A stretch of 64,000 nucleotides of DNA from Bradyrhizobium erythrophlei (GTDB taxonomy: Bacteria > Pseudomonadota > Alphaproteobacteria > Rhizobiales > Xanthobacteraceae), in the NCBI RefSeq assembly GCF_900129425.1, contig NZ_LT670817.1, positions 2,356,001 through 2,420,000 on the forward strand, written 5' to 3'. This document shows, one piece after another, positions 9,932 to 18,239 of the stretch; positions within the stretch are counted from its first letter, which is position 1, and every line of letters begins with the position of its first letter. The position numbers and the translations under genes are program-made. Under the pieces are notes generated by a model that was not told the DNA's origin, did not search any database, and was given only the letters and a program-made list of their open reading frames with translations.

Positions 9932-10108
9932 GTCATTGCGAGCGCAAAGGGTCGGCGCGAAGCGCCGCCCGATGACAGGCTCCGCGAAGCAATTTACACT
10001 TGTCATTCCGGGATGGTCCGAAGGACCAGACCCGGAATCTCGAGATTCCGGGTTCGATGCTGCGCATCGCCCCGGAATGACGGCTTTGGATGCTTCACTC
10101 GCAATGAC
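9932..10108. repeat. Nested rhizobial palindromic repeats
   Basis: The outer arms are GTCATTGCGAGCG at 9932 and CTCGCAATGAC ending at 10108. Inside them sits a second complete palindrome, GTCATTCCGGG at 10002 to CCCGGAATGAC at 10081, with further internal stems (GGTCCGAAGGACC, ATCTCGAGAT). Both types resemble short interspersed palindromes common between Bradyrhizobium genes. Diverged relatives occur at 11276, 13297 and 62386. The arrangement suggests one element inserted into another. Confidence 0.75.
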
Positions 10109-10155
10109 GAAGTAGTTCATCGCTTCTCTTTTCGCCTGTCATAAGGAATCCCCCC

Positions 10156-11235
10156 ATGTCCGCCAACAACGCACTCCACATCGCCGTGCTCTCGGGCGAC
10201 GGTATCGGCCCCGAGGTGATGGCGCCGGCGCTCGAAGTGCTGCGCAAAATCGAACAAACCACGGACCTGAAATTTCGCTTCACCGAGGCGCCGGCCGGCG
10301 CCAACGAGTATCTTGCGACCGGCAAGTCGATGCCTGAGAGCACTGTGCGGCTGTGCGACGAAGCCGACGCGATCCTGCTCGGCGCCTGCGGGCTGCCGTC
10401 GGTGCGCTACCCCGATAACACCGAGATCATGCCGCAGGTGGAGTTGCGCTTTCATTTCGACCTCTATGCCGGCGTGCGGCCGGCGCGGCTGATCCCGGGC
10501 GTGCCGAGCCCGATCGTCGGCGCCGATGCGCGCGGCATCGACCTCGTCGTAATCCGCGAATCCACCGAAGGCCTGTTCGCCTCGATGGGGAAGGGCGTCG
10601 TCACCGACACCGAAGCGCGCGAGACGCTGGTGATCACGCGCAAGACGTCGGAGCGGCTGTTCGAATTTTCCTTCCGTCTCGCCGAACGCCGCAAGGCGCG
10701 GGGAAAGCCGGGTCAGCTTACCTGCGTCGACAAGGCCAATGTGTTCAAGGCGTTTGCGTTCTTCCGCGAGATGTTCGACGAGGCCGCGAAGCGCCACCCG
10801 GACGTCAAGACCGACCGGCTCTATGTCGACGCCTGCTCGGCGCTGCTGGTGAAGCGGCCCTGGGATTTCGACGTGATGGTGATGGAGAACATGTTCGGCG
10901 ATATTCTCTCCGACATGACCGCCGGTTTGATCGGCGGCATGGGCATGGCGCCGTCGGCCGACATCGGCGACCGTCACGCCGTGTTTCAGCCATGCCACGG
11001 CACCGCGCCCGATATCATGGGGCAGGGCAAGGCCAATCCGACCGGGATGATTCTCTCCGCCGCGATGATGCTGGACTGGCTCGCCGACAAGCACGGAATC
11101 GAGCAGGCCGCCGAAGCGGCTGAAAGCATCGAGCGCGCGGTCGACAAGGTCTATGCCGACGGAATCAAGCCGATGGAATTCGGCGGCCGCAACGGTACGG
11201 CGGATATCGCCAAGGCGGTGCTGGCGGCGTTGTAG
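10156..11235 (+). CDS. Isocitrate/isopropylmalate/tartrate dehydrogenase family protein
   Basis: 359 residues of the beta-decarboxylating dehydrogenase family. SGDGIGPEVM is at the N-terminus, the substrate-binding arginines and VIRESTEGLFASMGKG are mid-protein, the catalytic lysine region is LTCVDKANVFKAF, and the metal-binding aspartates are in MVMENMFGDILSDMTAGL. These NAD-dependent enzymes oxidise and decarboxylate a 2-hydroxyacid. The sequence does not separate isopropylmalate from tartrate/malate specificity, and it is not beside leuCD, so a LeuB assignment is not made. AAGGAA precedes the ATG. Confidence 0.87.
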   Translation: MSANNALHIAVLSGDGIGPEVMAPALEVLRKIEQTTDLKFRFTEAPAGANEYLATGKSMPESTVRLCDEADAILLGACGLPSVRYPDNTEIMPQVELRFHFDLYAGVRPARLIPGVPSPIVGADARGIDLVVIRESTEGLFASMGKGVVTDTEARETLVITRKTSERLFEFSFRLAERRKARGKPGQLTCVDKANVFKAFAFFREMFDEAAKRHPDVKTDRLYVDACSALLVKRPWDFDVMVMENMFGDILSDMTAGLIGGMGMAPSADIGDRHAVFQPCHGTAPDIMGQGKANPTGMILSAAMMLDWLADKHGIEQAAEAAESIERAVDKVYADGIKPMEFGGRNGTADIAKAVLAAL

Positions 11236-11275
11236 GTTGCGTAGGGTGGGCAAAGCGAAGCGTGCCATTTATGCC

Positions 11276-11358
11276 GTCATTGCGAGCGAAGCGAAGCAAT
11301 CCATGGGGCTACAATAAGAAAGAGTGGATTGCTTCGTCGCTTCGCTCCTCGCAATGAC
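11276..11358. repeat. GTCATTGCGAG palindromic repeat
   Basis: Inverted arms run from GTCATTGCGAGCGAAGCGAA at 11276 to CTCCTCGCAATGAC ending at 11358, with a short AT-rich loop around 11304-11324. It follows the dehydrogenase gene and could fold into a long RNA hairpin. It is the same family as the outer palindrome at 9932-10108. A separate short motif, GTAGGGTGGGCAAAGCGAAG, precedes it at about 11240. Confidence 0.75.
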
Positions 11359-11389
11359 GGCCGGACACAACTCCGCAATCTCGCCGCAT

Positions 11390-11870
11390 GTGTTGCGCGA
11401 GGTTTGGCCGGTTCGTTCCGCCCTCTCCAATCAGAGGGCGCAGGGAATGCCGGGCGCCCGATGCGCCCGAGAACCGCGCGTGCAGAGATAGTGGTAGAGA
11501 GCACACGCGTAGTCAGGTCACACCGGAATCACCCGGCATTCCCCGCGCAATGGTTTACGGCTTATACCGTGCTCTCCCCGGTGATCGGCTTTCTTGCCAC
11601 CGTCGCCGGCGGAGTTGCCTCCCCCGACTTGACACCAGCGTCGGGGTGTCAGGACCACACGTCTTCGCCGTCCGCCTCAAGCACCCTCGTCAGGAGCACC
11701 ATCCGCGTCCACCGCATCCCGTCCCGCGCTGGTGACGTTGCGCAACGCCCCTCTGAGTGGGACTGGATGGCGGTGAATATAAAAGTGATTTGGGTCTTCG
11801 GAAAATCAGAATATGTTTGCGAACAGGACTGGACACGCAAGTGACAAGGCCGGTCACCGAGATTTCGTCC
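11390..11870. repeat. Long dispersed rhizobial repeat, non-coding
   Basis: This roughly 480-base block carries no convincing gene. Both strands have short open frames of biased composition. It contains segments I recall recurring in many Bradyrhizobium intergenic regions, around GGGAATGCCGGGCGCCCG, the CGTCGGGGTGTCAGGACC stretch, and the end GGAAAATCAGAATATGTTTG. Hypothetical proteins called inside such blocks are usually artefacts. Recognition is from memory and needs a self-comparison of the genome. The remaining 150 bases to the IS110 stop (11871-12023) show nothing else. Confidence 0.5.
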
Positions 11871-12023
11871 GGGGCTGTCCGTTGTCTACGCGCGGGCGTC
11901 GATCGTTTGATCGGCCACAAAGCGAAATCGGGAATTCCCCTGCCGTGGCTTCGCCCCCGCCGTTGCACGATATTTGTCCGGATTGCGCCCGGCGCTGGCT
12001 CCTTGTCAGGTCTGTCGCTGCGC

Positions 12024-13148
12024 TCACATCGCCGGCGTCGTCGGCGCGCCGATGGCGCGACTGACTGCCCAAATGAAGCCCGACAGCTCACGCGCAATCG
12101 CGGTCACCACGAGGGTCGGCCGTTTGCCACGCCGTGCCAATGCGCGGTAGCGCGCGGTCAGGCGCGCCTGCGCCTTCCAAGCGATCTCCTGGACGGCGGG
12201 CGGTGCGGCTTCCACCTTGCCAAGCTTCTTCTTGCCGACGCGTGGGGGATGGCGGTAGCTCCAGGAGCACTCCACCAGAATGCGCCGCGCCCGGTGGTTG
12301 CCGGCCTTGGTGATGCCGCCGCGCCAGACCCTGTCACCAGTCGACTCTTCGCCCGGCACCAAGCCAAGATAGGCCATCAATTGGCGCGGGGTTGCAAAGC
12401 GCGACAGGTCGCCGATCTCGGCGAGAAAAATCGTAGCCGAAATGAGATCGAGACCGCGCACGGCCATCAGTGCCCTCACCACCTCTGCAAGCGACCAGTC
12501 CGTCACTGCTGCGGCGATCGCCCGCTCGAGCCGGATCACGCGCTCGTCGGCTTGCCGGACCGCCAACAGCATCTCCTCGAATGCGATGCGTTGTTCGCGG
12601 TGGGCGAGCTTCTGGCTCACCAGCCAGTTCATATGGGCCCTAGTCCAGGTTCTCTTGCCCGTATAATGCCGGCCGAGCCGCAGCAGCAACGACAAAACCT
12701 GCTGGCGTTTGGATTTGAGGTCGGCGACAGCAGCCTCGCGCGCCCGCACCAGGTCCCGCATCGCCTCGTGCCGCGCATCCGGAACCCAGACCGCGGTCAG
12801 TTCGCCCGCGCGCAACAGCTTGGCCAGATTGAGCGCGTCACGCCGATTGGTCTTCACCCGATCGCCCGGCTTCTTCGGGATCAGCGATGGCGCCACTACC
12901 ACACACTCGTGGCCGAGGGTTTTGATCAACCGGTGCAGATCATACCCGGTCGGCCCGGCCTCATAGCAGAACGTCAGTCGCCGATGCTGCGCCGCAAGCT
13001 TCTTCACCAGCTTGCACGTCGCCGCCTCCGTGTTCTCAATCTCGCCGAGATACCGCACCTCGCCGTTCCGCCCGCCCTCCGCAATTGCCACTGCATTGCG
13101 CAACTTCGAGGTATCAAGACCAACGAAAACTTCGCTACAATCCGCCAT
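12024..13148 (-). CDS. IS110 family transposase
   Basis: 374 residues, full length for the family. The N-terminal RuvC-like DEDD domain is visible as VFVGLDTSK (Asp), FCYEAGPTGYDLHRL (Glu) and KTNRRDALNLAKLLRAG (Asp). The C-terminal Transposase_20 domain is visible as LMAVRGLDLISATIFLAEIG, then YLGLVPGEESTGDR, then GNHRARRILVECSW, including the conserved serine. IS110 elements lack ordinary terminal inverted repeats and leave little target duplication, so the element ends could not be fixed. The frame is intact, so the enzyme may be active. It is inserted between a dispersed repeat and a diverged palindromic repeat. Confidence 0.92.
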   Translation of the reverse strand: MADCSEVFVGLDTSKLRNAVAIAEGGRNGEVRYLGEIENTEAATCKLVKKLAAQHRRLTFCYEAGPTGYDLHRLIKTLGHECVVVAPSLIPKKPGDRVKTNRRDALNLAKLLRAGELTAVWVPDARHEAMRDLVRAREAAVADLKSKRQQVLSLLLRLGRHYTGKRTWTRAHMNWLVSQKLAHREQRIAFEEMLLAVRQADERVIRLERAIAAAVTDWSLAEVVRALMAVRGLDLISATIFLAEIGDLSRFATPRQLMAYLGLVPGEESTGDRVWRGGITKAGNHRARRILVECSWSYRHPPRVGKKKLGKVEAAPPAVQEIAWKAQARLTARYRALARRGKRPTLVVTAIARELSGFIWAVSRAIGAPTTPAM

Positions 13149-13250
13149 GACTCGTCCTCCTTGCCTGAGGCTCTACCCGGCCTATCCGGGTAACCCTCGC
13201 TACAGCATTGAGGGCGAGTCGCCTCGGTCAGGGAAGGACATACGGTCTTC
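13149..13250 (-). ncRNA. Candidate bridge-RNA region of the IS110 element
   Basis: Immediately 5' of the recombinase start, the non-coding strip forms two consecutive perfect hairpins. TACCCGG-CCTAT-CCGGGTA is at 13174-13192, and CCCTC/GAGGG is at 13194-13214 with an 11-base loop. IS110-group elements encode a structured bridge RNA in the non-coding end upstream of the recombinase. Location and structure fit, but no donor or target loop has been matched to flanking DNA, so this is a proposal. Confidence 0.3.
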
Positions 13251-13296
13251 GCTCATCCGGGCTACACTGGCTGAAAATCATAAATTGGTCGCAACG

Positions 13297-13388
13297 TCGT
13301 TCCGGGGCATCGCCGAGCGATGAACCCGGAAATCTCGAGATCATCTCTGGATTCCGGGTTCGATGCTTGCGCATCGCCGGAATGACGA
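13297..13388. repeat. Diverged CCGGAATGAC palindromic repeat
   Basis: This shares GATTCCGGGTTCGATGC and GCGCATCGCC..GGAATGAC with the inner palindrome at 10002-10081, but its left arm has diverged (TCGTTCCGGGGCATCG) and an internal AATCTCGAGAT is kept. It lies between the IS110 upstream region and the crotonase stop codon. Confidence 0.6.
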
Positions 13389-13397
13389 CGACGGGGA

Positions 13398-14234
13398 CTA
13401 CCGCCCCCTGAACTCCGGCTTGCGCTTTTCCATGAACGCGCGGCGGCCCTCGCGAAAATCTTCGCTGTCCATGCAGGCGATGCCGGCCTGCTTGATCGCG
13501 TCCATGTCGCGCTCGCCGGGGTCTTTCAGCACCTGCGCGATGGTGATCTTGGCGGCCTGGATCGCCAAGGGCGCGTTGCCGGAAATGGTGCGGGCGATCT
13601 CCATGGTCGCGCCCCACAGCTCGGTGTCGGGCACCATGCGGTCGATCAGGCCGATCCGCACTGCTTCGGCGGAGTCGATCCGCATGCCCGTGTACATCAG
13701 GAGCCGCGCCCAGGACGGGCCGACCAGCGAGACCAGATTGCGCAATCCGTCATAGCCATAGGCGATGCCGAGCTTGGCGGCGGGAATCCCGAACTGGCTG
13801 TGCTCGGCGGCGATGCGGATATCCGCCGCCATCGCCACCTGCATGCCGCCGCCGAGGCAGAAGCCGTGGATGCAGGCGATGATCGGTTTCGGGTAGTTCG
13901 CCAGCAAAGCGCGCTGCGCGGCGCTGCGCTTGGAATATTCCTCCGAGGCCGCGGCGTTGTGGCGGGTTTTCTCGAATTGGCTGATATCGGCGCCCGAGAC
14001 GAACGCCTTGTCGCCGGCGCCGACCAGGATCACCACCCGCACCTCGGGATCGTCGCGCAGTTCCACCAGCGCGTGGCCGAGCCCCTCCCACATGTCGAGC
14101 GACATCGCATTGCGCTTGTCGGGATTGTTGAAGGTGATGACCCCGACGCCGTCAGCGACGCTTTGGAGGATCTTGCCGTCGGCGTGGGATTTGTCTGATT
14201 TCTTGTTTTCGTTGTTTTTGGGGACATCCAGCAT
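13398..14234 (-). CDS. Crotonase-fold protein (enoyl-CoA hydratase/isomerase family) lacking catalytic Glu pair
   Basis: 278 residues. The crotonase oxyanion-hole motifs are clear: NAMSLDMWEGL, then AFVSGADISQF, then ACIHGFCLGGGMQVAMAADI. The two acidic residues that hydratases use do not appear. The usual GGGCE is GGGMQ, and the usual FGxPE is FGIPA. The fold and CoA binding are therefore well supported, but ordinary enoyl-CoA hydration is doubtful. Isomerase, dehalogenase, decarboxylase or hydrolase chemistry in this superfamily uses other residues. The final MEKRKPEFRGR is a typical family tail. The start ATG 14234 has only a weak ribosome site. The neighbouring GST is on the same strand about 290 bases upstream. 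Confidence 0.85.
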   Translation of the reverse strand: MLDVPKNNENKKSDKSHADGKILQSVADGVGVITFNNPDKRNAMSLDMWEGLGHALVELRDDPEVRVVILVGAGDKAFVSGADISQFEKTRHNAAASEEYSKRSAAQRALLANYPKPIIACIHGFCLGGGMQVAMAADIRIAAEHSQFGIPAAKLGIAYGYDGLRNLVSLVGPSWARLLMYTGMRIDSAEAVRIGLIDRMVPDTELWGATMEIARTISGNAPLAIQAAKITIAQVLKDPGERDMDAIKQAGIACMDSEDFREGRRAFMEKRKPEFRGR

Positions 14235-14317
14235 CGGCGTGGCTTTCGGTGGTTGGAGTTTGATCTACATCGACCGGATTGAAGCATTGGTTCGGTGCCG
14301 CGGCAATGGCGGTGAAC

Positions 14318-14494
14318 TCCCTCTCCCCTTGTGGGAGAGGGTTGGGGTGAGGGGTTCAGGTCTATCGATAGACCTTAACCCCTCACCCGGATCGCATCTA
14401 TCGATGCGACGTAGCCGAAGCTTTTTGCTTCGGCGTTCTTTTCCAAGAACGGCCGCCGAAGGCGGCCTATGCCTCTCCCACAAGCGGGAGAGGT
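14318..14494. repeat. CTCTCCC...GGGAGAGG palindromic intergenic repeat
   Basis: A composite of inverted repeats: CTCTCCCCTTGTGGGAGAGG at the left, TCTATCGATAGA and ATCGCATCTATCGATGCGA in the middle, AGCTTTTTGCTTCGG, and CCTCTCCCACAAGCGGGAGAGG-like arms at the right. Left and right arms also pair with each other. It fills most of the spacer between the GST and crotonase genes and resembles a common alphaproteobacterial dispersed repeat. It may act as a terminator for the GST gene. Confidence 0.7.
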
Positions 14495-14522
14495 GCACCG
14501 AGTCTGCCGCAACAAGCCAACC

Positions 14523-15251
14523 TCACGATTCCAGAAACGGACCGAAATTCGCCCGCGCGAAGGCCGGCCGGGCCTGTATCGTCGTCCACCAGTCGGCAAC
14601 GCGGGGATGTTTCTGGGCGCTCATTTCGTCCGGCGCGATTTCCTCGTCGATCCGCTTGACGAAAGGCACCGCCGAGATATCCGCGATCGAATAGGCCTTG
14701 CCCACCAGCCAGCCCGACGGCTTCAGGGCTTCCTCCATCCGGTCCAGCAACAGCGTCACCAGTTTGGCCCGCGCCGCAGCGCGTTCTTCCTCGGTATAGG
14801 GTTTTCGCGCCACCCGCAGCCAGGATTCCTGGCGTTCCTTGCTCGGGACCTTCTTGAGCATCTCGGCCAGTTCCTCATCCGACCATTGCTGTGCCGTCTT
14901 CTGCAAATGATGCCGCCAGTTGAAGATGATGAGATTGTGGATCAGACCGTCGATGTGCCGGATCCAGTTGCGCATCAGCGCGCGCTCGTAAGGCGCCTCC
15001 GGGCGCAGCGGCGGATCGGGAAAGCTTTCGTCGAGATATTCGCAGATGGTGCCGCTCTCGTGCAGCGGCCTGCCGTCATGGATCAGCGTCGGGATCACGC
15101 CGTTCGGGTTGATCTTGAGATATTCCGGCGAATGATGTTCCAGCTTCGCCATGTCGACGTGATGGCCCTGATAGCTGAGGCCCTTTTCCTCCAGGCACAA
15201 CCGCACCCGCCGCGAGGCGCTCGAGCGCCAGCCGTGGTGAAGGATCATCAT
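14523..15251 (-). CDS. Glutathione S-transferase family protein
   Basis: 242 residues. The N-terminal thioredoxin-like domain starts MMILHHGWRSSASRRVRLCL with a serine in the usual glutathione-activating position. It is followed by the cis-proline segment NPNGVIPTLIHDG and the glutamate-serine contact HESGTICEYLDE. An all-helical C-terminal domain follows from about residue 95. These enzymes use glutathione as nucleophile or reductant in the cytoplasm. GGGAGCAAATC before the double ATG is a good ribosome site. The substrate is unknown; maleylacetoacetate isomerase and dehalogenase branches look similar at this level. Confidence 0.87.
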   Translation of the reverse strand: MMILHHGWRSSASRRVRLCLEEKGLSYQGHHVDMAKLEHHSPEYLKINPNGVIPTLIHDGRPLHESGTICEYLDESFPDPPLRPEAPYERALMRNWIRHIDGLIHNLIIFNWRHHLQKTAQQWSDEELAEMLKKVPSKERQESWLRVARKPYTEEERAAARAKLVTLLLDRMEEALKPSGWLVGKAYSIADISAVPFVKRIDEEIAPDEMSAQKHPRVADWWTTIQARPAFARANFGPFLES

Positions 15252-15595
15252 GATTTGCTCCCGTACCGGAAACCCAACGCTTCAGACGTCAGGCGTGTGG
15301 TGCCACTTTTCGGTACGTTCGGGAATACCCTTGATGATCCCGAACTTGACCGGCGCGGCTTGCTCGATGGCTGCTATGCCCCCGATGGCGCCCAAATTCC
15401 CGCGGCGCAGCGAAATGTCGCGACGTGCCATGAGCCGACATTCCCGCGGGGGAGATTGACTCCCTTCTCGCAGGACAACTAACGTAGCCGAAAGTGCCCT
15501 TTCATTTGCCCGCGATTGCGTATTTCGACGAGCATGGCGGATATTTACGGGTTCGCACAAATTCTGCGCCCAATGAGACCCGGACCCGAGAACAT
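15252..15595. other. Spacer upstream of the GST and GT39-like genes
   Basis: The 344 bases hold no confident gene. On the minus strand an open frame starting with ATG 15431 encodes 49 residues ending IPERTEKWHHTPDV, 30 bases ahead of the GST start. It looks more protein-like than chance but has no recognised family. Promoters for the two divergent flanking genes should lie here; no clear -35/-10 pair was seen. Confidence 0.35.
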
Positions 15596-17362
15596 ATGAC
15601 CGAGTTGATGCCAGCCGGGGGATACATTTCCGGCGTTGCGAAGAGAGCTCTGTCCCCCCGAGACGCGATACGATGGATCGCGCGCTTCGAGCCCCATGAT
15701 ATCGCCACCGTCATGCTCCTGGCGACGCTCGTGTTCGTCGCGCTGCTGACCTACAAGGGCTATGCGATCTCCAACGATGAAGGAGTGCAGCATCAATACG
15801 GCGAATTGATCATCGCCTACTATACGAGCGGCTTCCGGGACCAGAGCCTCTTCAGCTTCCAGAACCTTTATCTCTATGGAGGCATGTTCGATATCATTGC
15901 CGTCGGCCTCAGTCATCTGGTCCCGGTCGATCCCTACGATCTGCGTCATATCGTCTGCGCCCTGATGGGTATCGGCGGGATCGGTGCGGCCGCGGCGACA
16001 GGGCGGCTGATCGCGGGTCCGCGCGCGGGCCTGATCGCCGCGACCAGCCTGACCTTGTGCGGCGCCTGGTATGGCTCAATGTTCAACCATACCAAGGACA
16101 TTCCCTTTGCCGCCGCGATGATCGGAGCGACGCTGTTTTTGATCCGCATCGCACGTCTGCTGCCGTCGCCACGCGCCGGCGACATCGCAGCCTTTGGCCT
16201 GCTGGCCGGCGCTGCGTGCGGCGAACGGGTGATCGGTTTGCTGCTGGCGATATATGTCGGCTTTGCCATCGTCCTGTACCTGCCCTGGCGAGACCGCGAC
16301 GGCACGCGGCTGCGCTTTGCGGTCAAATCGCTGGTATCGATGCTGCCGGCGCTGACGCTGGCCTATGTCATCATGATCCTGGCCTGGCCCTGGGCGGCGC
16401 TGGCACCGCTCAATCCGATTCGCGGCCTGCTCGCATTCTCCGAATTCAACTACTCCATCCGGACGGTCCTCGTCGGCCAGATCTACGAGATGGCGGATGT
16501 GCCGCGGCTTTATGTGCCGATCTACATTGCGATCCGAGTGCCGCTCCTGATGCTGTTCGGTGCTGCGCTGGCGATGATATCCGCCGGATTGCCGGGTCGC
16601 GCATCGAATTCCGGACAGCACAGGGCGATCACCCTGGTCTCGCTGATGGTCATTTTTCCGCTGGCCTGCCAGGTGATCTGGCGCGGCCCGGCATTCACCG
16701 GAATGCGCCATTTTCTGTTTTTGATCCCGGCGCTGGCGGTGCTGGCAGGTATCGGTCTCGACAAGGCTCTTGCGGCGCTCACGACGCGCGGTCGCATGGC
16801 TGCTTCCGGCGGGCTCGCGATCGTAACCGCAGGCTTCCTCTGGGACGCCGTGACCCTGATCAGGCTGCACCCCTACGAATACCTGTTTTACAACTCCTTG
16901 GTCGGAGGTCTCGAAGGGGCATCACGACGCTACGACCTCGACTACTGGTTCAGCAGCATGCCCGAGGCTATCGGTCAGCTGGAAGCCTATCTGCGCCGCA
17001 CCGCGCCGGGCGATGCGAATTGGTCAACGGAGGTCTATTCCGTCGCGGTGTGCGGCGAACGCCTGCCGTTCGAGAAGGCGGTCACGCTGCCGCAACTGCA
17101 TTGGGATTTCATGCCGGAATGGAAACAGTCCCAGTTTTTCATCGCGCCAACGCAACTGAATTGCGACAGGGATCTCGACGGCGAGATCGTCGGCGCGGTC
17201 GAACGGCTCGGCGTTACCATCGCCTACGTCAAGGACCGCCGGGCGTTGACCCGGCCCGTGGCAAGTGCGACCAGCGACCGCGCTTCGGCCGAGTACAGTC
17301 TCAGTGTCTGTCCGGAGACTTCAGGCCGGATTGCAGAGTTTTCTGAGCATGAAGCGGATTGA
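15596..17362 (+). CDS. GT39-like membrane glycosyltransferase, C-terminus replaced by an IS
   Basis: 588 residues from ATG 15596; an upstream start at 15494 would add 34 residues that do not look like the family. There are about ten membrane helices. The first is followed by the acidic SNDEGVQHQYGE loop, as in GT-C enzymes of the GT39/ArnT class, which transfer sugars from polyprenyl-phosphate on the periplasmic side. A HTKDIPFAAAMIGATLF segment follows a second conserved loop. The last 20 codons are supplied by an insertion sequence. Removing the IS and one TCA duplication restores an ending of seven different residues (RSGPVAK) with a stop at 18263-18265. Almost all of the protein is therefore intact and function may be retained. 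Confidence 0.8.
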   Translation: MTELMPAGGYISGVAKRALSPRDAIRWIARFEPHDIATVMLLATLVFVALLTYKGYAISNDEGVQHQYGELIIAYYTSGFRDQSLFSFQNLYLYGGMFDIIAVGLSHLVPVDPYDLRHIVCALMGIGGIGAAAATGRLIAGPRAGLIAATSLTLCGAWYGSMFNHTKDIPFAAAMIGATLFLIRIARLLPSPRAGDIAAFGLLAGAACGERVIGLLLAIYVGFAIVLYLPWRDRDGTRLRFAVKSLVSMLPALTLAYVIMILAWPWAALAPLNPIRGLLAFSEFNYSIRTVLVGQIYEMADVPRLYVPIYIAIRVPLLMLFGAALAMISAGLPGRASNSGQHRAITLVSLMVIFPLACQVIWRGPAFTGMRHFLFLIPALAVLAGIGLDKALAALTTRGRMAASGGLAIVTAGFLWDAVTLIRLHPYEYLFYNSLVGGLEGASRRYDLDYWFSSMPEAIGQLEAYLRRTAPGDANWSTEVYSVAVCGERLPFEKAVTLPQLHWDFMPEWKQSQFFIAPTQLNCDRDLDGEIVGAVERLGVTIAYVKDRRALTRPVASATSDRASAEYSLSVCPETSGRIAEFSEHEAD

Positions 17363-18239
17363 GGCGAGTCGCAAGAACGCCAACGCCTTTCGGTTGAGGC
17401 ACTCCCAATCCTTGGCCAGGCGGCGGCAGCGGTTGAGCCACGCAATGGTGCGCTCGACGATCCAGCGTTTGGGCAACACCACGAAGCTGCTGACCTGATC
17501 GGAACGTTTGACGATTTCGATCTCGATATGCGGTCGAAGTTTCGCAAGCGCATTGGCAAATTTCGGTCCTTTATATCCGCTATCGACGAACAGCTTCTTC
17601 AAAAACGGAAACATCCCGAACAATGTCGTCATGACGAGAGCGCCGCCATCGCGATCCTGGATGTCGGCCGGATGAACGACGGCGTGGAGCAGGAGACCTA
17701 CTGTGTCGACAAGAATGTGCCGCTTCTTGCCCTTGATCTTCTTGCCCGCATCGTAGCCGTGCGGATCAATGAACGCCCCCCTTTTTCCGCGCTTTTCACG
17801 CTCTGGCTATCGATGATGGCGGCAGTCGGACTGGCTTTCCGCTGGGCTTGTTCTCGACACTGCTGATAGAGCGCATCGTGGATTCGTTCCAATGTGCCGT
17901 CATAGGTCCACAGGTCGAAGTAGTCGTGGACCGAGCTTTTCGGCGGCAGGTCCTTCGGGATCGCGCGCCACTGACAGCCGGTCGAGAGAATGTACATGAG
18001 GCCGTTCACCACCTCCCGCATGATCACCGTGCGCTTGCCACCGCCAGTCTTGCCCGGCGGGATCAGCGGTTCGACCAGTCTCCATTCGTCGTCGGTCAGA
18101 TCGCTCGGATAGCGCAACATGCTGCGGTCGTATCGGGCGCGATTCTTGCTCGTCCACATCGGTGACCCCTCCTCGAATCAGGCCACCACTCTTGAATCAC
18201 AGATGATTCATATGATTCAAGAACTCTCCGGACAGACAC
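17304..18239 (-). mobile_element. IS5 family (IS1031-type) insertion sequence, 936 bp
   Basis: Terminal inverted repeats are GTGTCTGTCCGGAGACTTC at 17304 and, read from the other end at 18239, GTGTCTGTCCGGAGAGTTC (18 of 19 identical). A 3-base target duplication TCA lies at 17301-17303 and 18240-18242, fitting the TNA targets of this subgroup. The single transposase is in two frames. The element sits in the last codons of the GT39-like gene and at the foot of a 10-bp inverted repeat (TCAGGTCAGG at 18240, CCTGACCTGA at 18293). Identical target copies and near-identical ends suggest a fairly recent insertion. Confidence 0.92.
17321..18159 (-). CDS. IS5 family transposase, two frames joined by -1 frameshift
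   Basis: The upstream frame runs 18159 to 17698 and starts MWTSKNRARYDRSMLRYPSD. It carries the DUF4096-type N-terminal domain (DLTDDEWRLVEPLIPP) and the first catalytic Asp (IIDSQSVKSAEKGG). A run of five A and six G on the coding strand (17776-17786) then allows a -1 slip into the second frame. That frame reads AFIDPHGYDAGKKIKGKKRH onward and supplies the second Asp (LFVDSGYKG) and the Glu (WIVERTIAWLNRCRRL). The fused product has a complete DDE core. Two-frame expression is usual for this subgroup, so it should not be taken as a dead gene. Confidence 0.85.

Noticed and set aside
7448..10120. 890-codon open frame on the minus strand
   Set aside because: It runs antisense to a CoA-transferase and an alcohol dehydrogenase that have full family motifs. 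Its product has the shadow composition usual in high-GC genomes.
11388..11735. Hypothetical protein within the dispersed repeat
   Set aside because: Composition and lack of a ribosome site, together with resemblance to a dispersed non-coding repeat, argue against it.
11757..13193. 478-codon open frame antisense to the IS110 transposase
   Set aside because: The opposite strand has the complete DEDD and Transposase_20 motifs. This frame shows none.
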